Shown here piece by piece: positions 16,978 through 24,404 of a stretch of DNA of 38,181 bases. Source of the DNA: an uncultured Lachnospiraceae bacterium (lineage in GTDB: Bacteria > Bacillota > Clostridia > Lachnospirales > Lachnospiraceae); NCBI GenBank assembly GCA_937885345.1, contig CAKZZH010000097.1, positions 1-38,181 of the forward strand, in the 5' to 3' direction. How positions within the stretch are numbered: position 1 is the first letter of the stretch; each line of letters starts with the position of its first letter. Position numbers and translations under genes: made by a program. The notes below the pieces were generated by a model that was not told the DNA's origin, made no database searches, and saw nothing but the letters and a program-made list of their open reading frames with translations.

Positions 16978-17003
16978 CATCGACCTGCGCTTTTTTTACA
17001 CAG

Positions 17004-17043
17004 AAAAAGCTGCCTGCCGTATGGCAGACAGCTTTATTGTTTT
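17004..17043. terminator. Bidirectional terminator between thiI and the HPr-like gene
   Basis: AAAGCTG-C-CTGCC pairs with GGCAG-A-CAGCTTT around a GTAT loop: twelve base pairs with one C/A mismatch. The five-A run on the left gives a T-run for the minus-strand transcript, and ATTGTTTTCC follows on the plus strand. It lies between convergent genes. Confidence 0.75.
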
Positions 17044-17061
17044 CCGGTTAGACCTTAAATA

Positions 17062-17289
17062 CTATACAAGATAAGGCTTAATCGCATCAAGGATTTCCTG
17101 ATCCTCGTCGTTATGGATATTAAGGTTGATAGGCTTTGAAAGATCAAGGCTGAAAATACCCATAATTGACTTTGCGTCGATTACGTATCTTCCGGATACG
17201 AGATCGAAATCGCTGTCGAACTTGGAAATGTCATTAACGAATGACTTAACCTTCTCGATAGAATTTAAAGAAATCTGTACTGACTTCAT
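17062..17289 (-). CDS. HPr-like protein lacking the phosphorylatable histidine
   Basis: 75 aa, the size of an HPr/Crh fold. The sequence LVSGRYVIDAKSIMGIFSLDLSKP aligns with the conserved HPr stretch around Ser46 (DAKSIMGIFSL), the site of HPr kinase. The PTS-active His15 region is replaced by LNSIEKVKSFVNDI with no His, so it cannot pass phosphate through the PTS. This resembles Crh in Bacillus, which keeps only the regulatory serine. I infer a regulatory role in carbon metabolism, with Ser phosphorylation likely. It has its own strong promoter and a GGAGG ribosome site. Similar short proteins occur across Lachnospiraceae. Confidence 0.82.
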   Translation of the reverse strand: MKSVQISLNSIEKVKSFVNDISKFDSDFDLVSGRYVIDAKSIMGIFSLDLSKPINLNIHNDEDQEILDAIKPYLV

Positions 17290-17337
17290 TCTTATTACCT
17301 CCTCATTCGAATCAAAACTTGTACTCTAAACAATTGT

Positions 17338-17366
17338 ATATTACAATCGATAGGAGTGTATGTCAA
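17338..17366 (-). promoter_or_regulatory. Promoter of the HPr-like gene
   Basis: Minus strand: perfect -35 TTGACA, 17 bp spacer, -10 TAATAT. It is the best -35 in the window and reads directly into the HPr-like gene. Confidence 0.65.
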
Positions 17367-17419
17367 TATAACTTTTGCACAAAAAACCTTGAATTTCGTA
17401 AGGAGAATTGATAAAAATA

Positions 17420-18805
17420 ATGCTTAAATGTGCTTTACACAGCCTTGGATGCAAGGTTAATTCCTATGAGACCCAGGCAATGCAGAGACTTATGGAAGAG
17501 GCGGGCTATGAAATAGTACCGTTCGGAAACGATCCGGCCGATGTATATATTATAAATACCTGTTCCGTTACCAATATTGCAGACCATAAGTCACGCCAGA
17601 TGATCCATAAGGCAAGGGGCTTAAATCCGGATGCTGTGGTCATTGTTACGGGCTGCTATATAGAGTCAGCCGGTGAGAAGCTTGATACCGAGGACATTGA
17701 TGTTGTGATCGGCAATAACGATAAAAGCAGGTTGCTTGTTCTTCTAAAAGAACACTACCTGCGTATCGGCGATTCTGCGGCGGCAGAGCGTCTTGAGATG
17801 GTCCTTGGCAAATCCTGCTGTAACATTTCGGTCACAGATAAAAGTAATAATACCTTTGATGAGATGCGTCTTGATATGCCGCTTGAACATACGCGTGCAT
17901 ATATTAAGGTCCAGGATGGCTGCAACCGTTTCTGCACATATTGTATCATCCCTTATGTCAGAGGAAGAATCCGCAGCCGTAATATGGACAGTGTTATCGA
18001 AGAAGTCACAAGAGTTGCCTTAAACGGCTGTAAAGAGATCGTGCTTACCGGTATTCACTTGTCATCTTACGGTCTTGACGGCAAGAATGAATCCGGCGAC
18101 GAGGGATATTCAGATTCATCGCTGATCACTCTCATAGAGCAGCTTAATAAAGTCGGCCCGCTTATGAGAATTAGGCTCGGATCCTTAGAGCCCAGGATCA
18201 TTACCGAGGATTTTGCAAGAAGGCTTGCCGCCTGCGATAAAATATGCCCTCATTTTCACTTGTCGCTCCAGAGCGGAAGTGATTCGGTTTTGCATAGAAT
18301 GAACCGCAAATACACATCGGACGAATTCTATGAAAGCGTGTGTATCCTTCGCAAATATTTTGATGATCCGGCGATCACGACCGATGTTATAGTCGGTTTT
18401 CCGGGAGAAAGCGAGGAGGAGTTTGAAGAGACCGCAGCCTTTCTTGAGAAGGTCAGGTTTTACGAGCTTCATGTTTTCAAATATTCGAGAAGAGCAGGTA
18501 CACCTGCCGATAAAATGCCCGGCCAGCTGAGTAATGCCGATAAAGAGGTCAGAAGCCGCCGCCTTATTGATATGGATGCGCGTCTGTCCGAGCAATACCG
18601 CCGCTCATATATTGGCAAGACGGTTAAGGTCCTTCTCGAAGATACGCAGATCATCGACAATAAAAAATATATATGCGGTTTTACCGACACCTATGTGCGT
18701 GTGTGTCTGCCATATGACGAGTCACTCAAATCCGGAGATTTGATCGATGTCACTTTGGATGAGATCGTAAGCAGAAATATAATGCTTGGACATCCTGCGC
18801 AGTAG
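17420..18805 (+). CDS. mtaB: tRNA methylthiotransferase MtaB
   Basis: 461 aa radical-SAM enzyme that adds the 2-methylthio group to t6A37 of tRNA. The N-terminal domain opens with LHSLGCKVNSYETQAM; the GCKVN form separates MtaB from MiaB and RimO. It holds the first cluster cysteines (GCK, NTCS, TGCY). The radical-SAM motif is CNRFCTYCIIPYVRGR, and a C-terminal TRAM domain follows (about 390-455). I chose the ATG at 17420. A TTG at 17408 is closer to the AGGAG but only 2 nt away, which is too short. The gene stands between two separate promoters. Confidence 0.93.
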   Translation: MLKCALHSLGCKVNSYETQAMQRLMEEAGYEIVPFGNDPADVYIINTCSVTNIADHKSRQMIHKARGLNPDAVVIVTGCYIESAGEKLDTEDIDVVIGNNDKSRLLVLLKEHYLRIGDSAAAERLEMVLGKSCCNISVTDKSNNTFDEMRLDMPLEHTRAYIKVQDGCNRFCTYCIIPYVRGRIRSRNMDSVIEEVTRVALNGCKEIVLTGIHLSSYGLDGKNESGDEGYSDSSLITLIEQLNKVGPLMRIRLGSLEPRIITEDFARRLAACDKICPHFHLSLQSGSDSVLHRMNRKYTSDEFYESVCILRKYFDDPAITTDVIVGFPGESEEEFEETAAFLEKVRFYELHVFKYSRRAGTPADKMPGQLSNADKEVRSRRLIDMDARLSEQYRRSYIGKTVKVLLEDTQIIDNKKYICGFTDTYVRVCLPYDESLKSGDLIDVTLDEIVSRNIMLGHPAQ

Positions 18806-18861
18806 TCTGCACGGGGAAGTCGATCATCGTTATGCATACGAAACCCAATTCTCGTTTTTAC

Positions 18862-18890
18862 TTGATACCTCGTGCATTTTATTATAAAAT
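18862..18890 (+). promoter_or_regulatory. Promoter of the ireB-ruvX-RNase J operon
   Basis: TTGATA (5 of 6), 17 bp, TAAAAT (5 of 6). It lies about 40 bp before ireB and is the only good promoter found before the long co-directional run that follows. Confidence 0.65.
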
Positions 18891-18931
18891 AATAAGATAG
18901 GTATAAGTATAGCAAGGAGGCATATTGATAT

Positions 18932-19189
18932 ATGGCAGAGAACAATTCCGGATTACATGCGGTTGAGGATGAAAATACGCTTCAGGTGTCCGAAATACTT
19001 GAACAGGTTTATAAGGCGCTTACAGACAAGGGTTATAATGCCGTTAACCAGATCGTTGGGTATATTATGTCGGGTGACCCTACTTATATCACCAATCATA
19101 TGAATGCCAGATTTCTTATAATGAGAGTTGAGAGAGATGAACTGGTAGAAGAGATGCTTAAGCATTATATCGATACCAAGGAACTTTAA
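18932..19189 (+). CDS. ireB: IreB family regulatory phosphoprotein
   Basis: 85 aa, formerly UPF0297/DUF965. The conserved core LEQVYKALTDKGYNAVNQIVGYIMSGDPTYITNHMNAR identifies the family. In Enterococcus IreB is phosphorylated near its N-terminus by the PASTA kinase IreK and restrains cephalosporin resistance. Here the first 15 residues (MAENNSGLHAVEDEN) contain no threonine, so the enterococcal phospho-threonines are not conserved in place; Thr16 is the first candidate. It precedes ruvX by one base, an arrangement kept throughout Firmicutes. Confidence 0.93.
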   Translation: MAENNSGLHAVEDENTLQVSEILEQVYKALTDKGYNAVNQIVGYIMSGDPTYITNHMNARFLIMRVERDELVEEMLKHYIDTKEL

Positions 19190-19190
19190 A

Positions 19191-19640
19191 ATGCGGATTA
19201 TAGGACTTGATTACGGAAGCAAGACCGTGGGCGTTGCCGTTTCCGATCCGCTTATGATCACTGCTCAGGGCGTTGAGATCATAAGGCGTGAGAGCGAGAA
19301 TAAGCTTAGGAAGACTTATGCAAGGATCGAAGAACTTATTAAGCAATATGAAGCGGACGTTATAGTGGTCGGACTTCCCAAGAATATGAATAATACCGAA
19401 GGCGCAAGAGTTGAAGCTACCAGACAGTTTTGCACCGATATTGCGAGAAGGACCGGAATAGAGCCTGTTATGTGGGATGAGAGACTTACGACAGTGATAT
19501 CGGATGATGCCATGATCAAGGCCGGTATAAGACGGGAGAATCGCAAAGAATATGTTGATATGATCGCTGCCCAGCTTATTTTACAGAATTACCTGGATTA
19601 TTTGGCGTTTAAGGCTGCGAGTGAGGATAAGGATGAATAA
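19191..19640 (+). CDS. ruvX: Putative pre-16S rRNA nuclease / Holliday junction resolvase YqgF
   Basis: 149 aa RNase H-fold protein. The start MRIIGLDYGSKTVGVAVSDPL carries the first catalytic Asp, VVGLPKNMNNTEG is the second motif, and WDERLTTV and KEYVDMIAAQLILQNYL complete the active site. The family is named for resolvase similarity, and in E. coli it processes the 5' end of 16S rRNA. It lies between ireB (1-nt gap) and a DUF1292 gene (8-nt overlap), the normal Firmicutes order. Confidence 0.92.
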   Translation: MRIIGLDYGSKTVGVAVSDPLMITAQGVEIIRRESENKLRKTYARIEELIKQYEADVIVVGLPKNMNNTEGARVEATRQFCTDIARRTGIEPVMWDERLTTVISDDAMIKAGIRRENRKEYVDMIAAQLILQNYLDYLAFKAASEDKDE

Positions 19641-19887
19641 GATTTCAATTACGGATGAGAATGGTGAGGTTCTTGAATTATTTGTTGTGGAACAGGCCAG
19701 AGTTAATGCTACGGACTATATTTTGGTAACGGAATCTGAGGATGATGAGGCGCAGGCCTATATCCTTAAAGATATAAGCGGTAAGGAGTCTACCGAGGCG
19801 GTCTATGAATTCGTTGATGACGACAACGAGCTCGAGGCTATCGGTAAGGTTTTTTCCGAACTTTTAGAAGATACAGATATCGTATAA
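19633..19887 (+). CDS. DUF1292 (YrzB-like) acidic protein
   Basis: 84 aa from the ATG at 19633, with GAGG six nt ahead. It is a small acidic protein with the DUF1292 pattern: ITDENGEVLELFVVEQARVNATDYILV, then YILKDISG, and an acidic C-terminus. The family always travels with ireB and ruvX but has no established function. No membrane segment or known catalytic motif is visible. Confidence 0.85.
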   Translation: MNKISITDENGEVLELFVVEQARVNATDYILVTESEDDEAQAYILKDISGKESTEAVYEFVDDDNELEAIGKVFSELLEDTDIV

Positions 19888-19945
19888 TGATGTGGGGCCA
19901 TACGGTCCTGCATTATTTGTGATGTACTGAGAAAAGAGGAGAATT

Positions 19946-21610
19946 TTGTTAAATACAGAGAACTGCAGCGTCAAGATCATTCCGCTTGGCGGCTTAGAGC
20001 AGATTGGAATGAATATGACTGCCTTTATGTATGAAGACAGTATTATTGTTGTTGATTGCGGTCTGTCATTTCCGGATGACGACATGCTCGGTATAGATCT
20101 TGTAATACCGGATATCACATTTCTGAAAGAGAATGCGGATATGGTTAAGGGCTTTATCGTAACCCACGGTCATGAGGATCATATCGGAGCATTCCCTTAT
20201 GTTCTCAAAGAACTTAACAGACCGATATATGCAACCAAGCTTACAATGGGTATAATCGATACCAAGCTTAGAGAACATAACCTTATCAATAATGTTAAGC
20301 GTAAAGTAGTCAGCTACGGACAGAATATCAATCTTGGTCCTTTCAGGATTGAATTTATAAGAACGAATCACAGTATATCGGATTCATGCGCTCTTGCGAT
20401 CCACACACCCGCTGGTGTGATACTTCATACGGGAGATTTCAAGGTGGATTTTACACCGGTCTTCGGCGAACCCATCGACCTTCAGAGAATGGGCGAACTC
20501 GGTAAAAAAGGTGTTCTTGCGCTCCTTTGTGATTCGACAAATGTCTTGCGTCCCGGATATACAATGTCCGAGAAGACTGTCGGTAAGACTTTTAATTCAA
20601 TATTTGAGGAAAATAAGAATGCAAGGATCATTGTTGCGACTTTCGCCTCCAATGTTGACAGGATACAGCAGATAATCAATTCCGCCGTTGCCTACGATCG
20701 TAAAGTAGCCATCGAAGGAAGAAGTATGGTTAATATTATCGGTGTTGCCACTGAGCTCGGATATATCAATATTCCCGAGGGAACACTTATTGATTCGGAG
20801 CTTATAAGCCAGTATCCCGACAACAAACTGACGATCATTACTACCGGAAGTCAGGGTGAGTCAATGGCTGCACTGAGCCGTATGGCGGCATCTCTTCACA
20901 AGAAGGTTACCATTAAGCCGGGCGATGTTATCATTGTTTCCGCAACTCCGATTCCGGGTAACGAGAAGAATGTTGCCAAGATCATTAACGAACTTTCGGC
21001 CAAGGGCGCCAAAGTTATTTTCCAGGATACGCATGTTTCAGGACATGCTTCCCGGGAAGAGATCAAGCTTATGTATGCGCTTATCAAGCCCAAATATGCG
21101 GTGCCGGTTCATGGCGAATACAGACATCTTGTTGCTCATGCTCAGCTTGCTCAGGAAATGGGTGTGCCTAAAGAGAATACTTTTATTCTCTACAGCGGTA
21201 ATGTCCTTGAACTGAGCGAGGAGAAGGCGGGGGTCGTAGGCAAAGTCAAAGCCGGCGCAATTCTTGTTGACGGCCTGGGCGTAGGCGATGTCGGCAATGT
21301 GGTTCTCAAAGACAGACAGAATCTTGCCGAAAACGGTATTGTTATTGTTGCGCTTACGATTGACAGTGATACGGGCGAGCTTCTTGCCGGCCCCGAGATC
21401 ATAACCAGGGGCTTTATCTATGTCAAAGAAGCCGAGATGCTTCTCGATGAGGCGAGATGTGTTGCCGAAGATGCTGTCAGAAGATGCCTTGAAAAAGGTA
21501 TTACCGATTGGAATAAGATCAAAAATGTTATTAAGGATGATCTCGGAAGTTTTATTTGGGATCGCCTTAAGAGAACACCTATGGTTATGCCCATTATAAT
21601 GGAAGCATGA
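19946..21610 (+). CDS. rnjA: Ribonuclease J
   Basis: 554 aa, the standard length. It is a metallo-beta-lactamase/beta-CASP nuclease with 5'-to-3' exonuclease and endonuclease activity, central to mRNA turnover in Firmicutes. The zinc motif is THGHEDHIGA (His74, His76, Asp78, His79), followed by HTGDFKVDFTP, the beta-CASP region (IVATFASNVDRIQQI) and SGHASREE with VPVHGEYRHL near residue 390. The C-terminal domain is complete. Translation starts at TTG at 19946: a GAGGAG precedes it by about five nt and the protein then begins exactly where the family does (VKIIPLGGLEQIGMNM). Confidence 0.94.
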   Translation: MLNTENCSVKIIPLGGLEQIGMNMTAFMYEDSIIVVDCGLSFPDDDMLGIDLVIPDITFLKENADMVKGFIVTHGHEDHIGAFPYVLKELNRPIYATKLTMGIIDTKLREHNLINNVKRKVVSYGQNINLGPFRIEFIRTNHSISDSCALAIHTPAGVILHTGDFKVDFTPVFGEPIDLQRMGELGKKGVLALLCDSTNVLRPGYTMSEKTVGKTFNSIFEENKNARIIVATFASNVDRIQQIINSAVAYDRKVAIEGRSMVNIIGVATELGYINIPEGTLIDSELISQYPDNKLTIITTGSQGESMAALSRMAASLHKKVTIKPGDVIIVSATPIPGNEKNVAKIINELSAKGAKVIFQDTHVSGHASREEIKLMYALIKPKYAVPVHGEYRHLVAHAQLAQEMGVPKENTFILYSGNVLELSEEKAGVVGKVKAGAILVDGLGVGDVGNVVLKDRQNLAENGIVIVALTIDSDTGELLAGPEIITRGFIYVKEAEMLLDEARCVAEDAVRRCLEKGITDWNKIKNVIKDDLGSFIWDRLKRTPMVMPIIMEA

Positions 21611-21632
21611 TTTCTGTAAGAGAGGTTTTCTT

Positions 21633-22004
21633 ATGAATGATGAGGAAGAGATTTTAAACGAAGATAATCCGGTCAAAGATGCGGCTAATAGCCTTAAAAC
21701 GGCTATTTTACAGAGCTCCGAGTACAACAATTACATTGAATGTGCAAGGACGCTTAAGGCTGACGGTGCGCTTTATGAGAGAGTAAACAATCTCAGAAGA
21801 AGAAATTTCGCCATTCAGAACACTAATGAGCAGAGAATCGGGATCGAACGCTTCTATGATCTGTCCGCAGAGATAAGGGAACTCAGGCATAATCCCGTTG
21901 TTAACGATTTCCTTGATGCGGAGGTCGAACTTGGAAGACTGTTTCAGCAGATTTCGGCGCTTATTACGGAAGATATGGATTTTGATGTTGATTTTCTCGA
22001 TTAA
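21633..22004 (+). CDS. YlbF family protein
   Basis: 123 aa, mostly helical, of the YlbF/YmcA (DUF964) family. The recognisable stretch is AANSLKTAILQSSEYNNYIECARTLKADGALYERVNNLRRRN, with NPVVNDFLDAEVELGRLFQQI near the end. In Bacillus, YlbF, YmcA and YaaT form a complex that acts with RNase Y in mRNA processing. Its place directly after RNase J fits an RNA-decay role. It is not possible to say from sequence which paralogue this is, and no partner is present in the window. Confidence 0.78.
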   Translation: MNDEEEILNEDNPVKDAANSLKTAILQSSEYNNYIECARTLKADGALYERVNNLRRRNFAIQNTNEQRIGIERFYDLSAEIRELRHNPVVNDFLDAEVELGRLFQQISALITEDMDFDVDFLD

Positions 22005-22026
22005 TTAATTGTGAGGCTTTTGAGGA

Positions 22027-22479
22027 ATGGAAGGACAGAAAGTAGCTAGTACTTTAATATCGGTATCTTTAAAGTTGTGCATATTCTCTATTTGCGCGGT
22101 TTTGATCTTTTTCCTCGGAAGAACCGCTTATGATTTCGGGATCAAGATCTTTAACGAGAGTGCAATGGCCGAAGACGGTCAGGGAGTAGATGTAGAGGTT
22201 GTTATCCCGCGCGGTTCCTCTGAAATGGATGTTGCCAAGATCATGGAACAGAAGGGTTTAACAGAGAGTTCGCTGCTTTTCTATGTTCAGATAAAGCTTG
22301 TAAATTATAATAAAACTATAGTTCCGGGCGCATATGTGCTTAATACCGAAATGCTGCCTTCGGAGATCCTGGAGGCTATTTCGCCTGAGCCGGAAGAAGA
22401 AACCACCGAGGCGGCCACCACCGAGGCTGCTACAAACGAGGCGGCAACTGAGGCGCCGGGAGAGGCAACTGCCGAATAA
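22027..22479 (+). CDS. MltG-like membrane protein without the catalytic domain
   Basis: 150 aa. One N-terminal transmembrane helix (about residues 14-36), then a short LysM-like domain seen before the catalytic part of MltG (VDVEVVIPRGSSEMDVAKIMEQKGL, then LLFYVQIKLVNYNKTIVPGAYVL). The lytic transglycosylase domain with its catalytic Glu is missing. Instead the protein ends in a Glu/Ala/Thr-rich tail (TTEAATTEAATNEAATEAP). It is therefore a membrane-anchored, outward-facing protein that may bind peptidoglycan or a division partner but cannot cleave glycan by itself. The tail resembles that of the LCP protein three genes on. Confidence 0.7.
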   Translation: MEGQKVASTLISVSLKLCIFSICAVLIFFLGRTAYDFGIKIFNESAMAEDGQGVDVEVVIPRGSSEMDVAKIMEQKGLTESSLLFYVQIKLVNYNKTIVPGAYVLNTEMLPSEILEAISPEPEEETTEAATTEAATNEAATEAPGEATAE

Positions 22480-22498
22480 TAATGGGAAGTAGATTACA

Positions 22499-23176
22499 AT
22501 GCCTGATATTACGGATGAAAGAATCGTATCTTTTATAAATTCATACAGTAAAAGCGACAGTGATTTTCTTGCTAAGATCGAGAAAAAGGCAATCTCGGAC
22601 GGCGTGCCTATAATCCGCAAGGAGATGGCATCTTATCTTAAAGTGATGCTTAGGATGATAAGGCCTGAGAGGATCCTTGAAATAGGCGGCGGAGTCGGAT
22701 ATTCCTCGATCCTTATGAGTGAGAATACCGATGAGAATTGCAACATTATAACGATTGAGAATTACGAGCCCAGGATTAAAGAGCTTCGTGAGAATCTTGA
22801 GGCACTGAATGCGATTAAGGCGGACGTATGCGAAGGCGCGTACACGGGCAGGATCACGCTTCTTGCCGGAGATGCGATGGATATTTTACCGACACTTGAT
22901 GGCAAGTTCGACCTGATATTTATGGACGCGGCCAAGGGACAGTATATTAATTTCCTGCCCTATGTTCTCAGACTTATGAAGAGCACAAGCGTTCTGATAT
23001 CCGACAATGTGCTTCAGGAAGGCGAGATCGTTCAGTCGAGATATGCGGTCACGAGGCGCAACAGAACCATATATGAGAGAATGAGAGAATATATCAAAGC
23101 TCTCACCGATACGGAGGAACTTGTAACATCGATCGTTCCGCTTGGCGACGGAATAACGATAAGTGTTATGAAATGA
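22499..23176 (+). CDS. trmR: tRNA 5-hydroxyuridine O-methyltransferase (TrmR/YrrM family)
   Basis: 225 aa SAM-dependent O-methyltransferase of the catechol-OMT-like family. The SAM site is ILEIGGGVGYSSILM, motif II is the acidic GDAMDILP, and the catalytic/metal segment is LIFMDAAKGQY with ISDNVLQEG. In Bacillus yrrM is TrmR, which methylates ho5U34 to mo5U34, and is followed by the U32 genes that make ho5U. The same order here, with a 4-nt overlap to a U32 gene, supports that role over a small-molecule methyltransferase. Confidence 0.87.
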   Translation: MPDITDERIVSFINSYSKSDSDFLAKIEKKAISDGVPIIRKEMASYLKVMLRMIRPERILEIGGGVGYSSILMSENTDENCNIITIENYEPRIKELRENLEALNAIKADVCEGAYTGRITLLAGDAMDILPTLDGKFDLIFMDAAKGQYINFLPYVLRLMKSTSVLISDNVLQEGEIVQSRYAVTRRNRTIYERMREYIKALTDTEELVTSIVPLGDGITISVMK

Positions 23177-24402
23177 TCATGAAGAAACCTGAATTACTTA
23201 TTCCGGCCAATTCAATAGAAGTACTTAAAGTCGCGGTTAATTACGGCGCGGATGCCGTATATATCGGTGGCGAGGCCTTCGGTCTCAGAGCCAAGGCTAC
23301 GAATTTTACCCCCGAAGAGATGAAGGAGGGTGTAAAATATGCCCACGAGAGAGGCGTTAAAGTATATGTTACCGCCAATATCTTTGGGCATAACAGTGAC
23401 CTTAAGGGTGTCAGGGCTTATTTTGAGGAACTGGAAAATGATATTCATCCGGATGCATGCATTATATCTGATCCGGGTATTTTCAGTATCGCAAAGGAAG
23501 TCTTTAGGAATATAGATATTCATATATCGACCCAGTCGAACAACACCAATTACGGAACTTACAATTTCTGGCATTCGCTCGGCGCTACAAGGGTGGTTAG
23601 CGCAAGGGAGTTATCGCTTGCCGAGATCAGGGAGATCCGTGACAATATTCCCGAGGACCTTGAAATAGAGACTTTTGTGCATGGTGCTATGTGCATCTCT
23701 TATTCGGGAAGATGCCTTCTGTCGGCGTATTTTACCGGAAGAGACGCTAACCGCGGCGCATGTACGCATCCCTGCAGATGGAAATATTATCTGATGGAAG
23801 AGTCGAGGCCCGGAGAATACTTTCCTGTTTTTGAAAATGAGAGAGGAACTTATATCTTCAACTCCAAGGACTTGTGTATGATCGAACATATTCCCGAGCT
23901 TATCGAGGCGGGTATCGACAGCTTTAAGGTTGAAGGCAGAATGAAATCGGCGCTTTACGTTGCGACGGTTGCCAGGGTTTACAGAATGGCGATCGATGAT
24001 TATTTTACCGACGCCAAACTCTATGAAAGCAGGATCCCTTATTACAGGGAAGAAATTGCAAAATGTACCTACAGGCTTTATACGACGGGGTTCTTCTTTG
24101 GAAAACCGGACAGCGAGACGCAGATTTATGATTCCAATACATATATCAGTGAGTATGTATATCTCGGAATTGTTCAATGTGATGACGGGGGTTATTATAT
24201 TGAACAGCGCAATAAATTCTGCGTAGGCGATGAAATCGAGGTTATAAGGCCTGACGGCACAGATACTTATGTGAAGGTTATTTCGATTAAGGATGAGAAC
24301 GGAAATGCACAGGAGAGTGCGCCGCATCCGAAGCAGAAACTATATATCGATCTTGGGATTGAACTGCATGATTATGATATTTTACGTAAGAAAGAGGCGT
24401 AA
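23173..24402 (+). CDS. trhP: Peptidase U32 family protein, predicted tRNA hydroxylation protein TrhP
   Basis: 409 aa. The U32 signature is intact: ETFVHGAMCISYSGRCLLS, then GACTHPCRW, giving the conserved cysteines expected to hold an iron-sulfur cluster. The N-terminal PELLIPANSIEVLKVAVNYGADAVYIGG is also typical. U32 proteins of this type (TrhP, YrrN/YrrO in Bacillus) are now known as prephenate-dependent tRNA U34 hydroxylases, not collagenases. The adjacent trmR would methylate the product. Bacillus has two copies in tandem, but only one is present here. The start is the ATG overlapping the trmR stop; ATG 6 nt later is an alternative. Confidence 0.85.
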   Translation: MIMKKPELLIPANSIEVLKVAVNYGADAVYIGGEAFGLRAKATNFTPEEMKEGVKYAHERGVKVYVTANIFGHNSDLKGVRAYFEELENDIHPDACIISDPGIFSIAKEVFRNIDIHISTQSNNTNYGTYNFWHSLGATRVVSARELSLAEIREIRDNIPEDLEIETFVHGAMCISYSGRCLLSAYFTGRDANRGACTHPCRWKYYLMEESRPGEYFPVFENERGTYIFNSKDLCMIEHIPELIEAGIDSFKVEGRMKSALYVATVARVYRMAIDDYFTDAKLYESRIPYYREEIAKCTYRLYTTGFFFGKPDSETQIYDSNTYISEYVYLGIVQCDDGGYYIEQRNKFCVGDEIEVIRPDGTDTYVKVISIKDENGNAQESAPHPKQKLYIDLGIELHDYDILRKKEA

Positions 24403-24404
24403 TT

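Noticed and set aside
18806..18861. Terminator after mtaB
   Set aside because: GC-rich short repeats around TGCGCAG and CTGCAC do not form a stable stem and no T-run follows.
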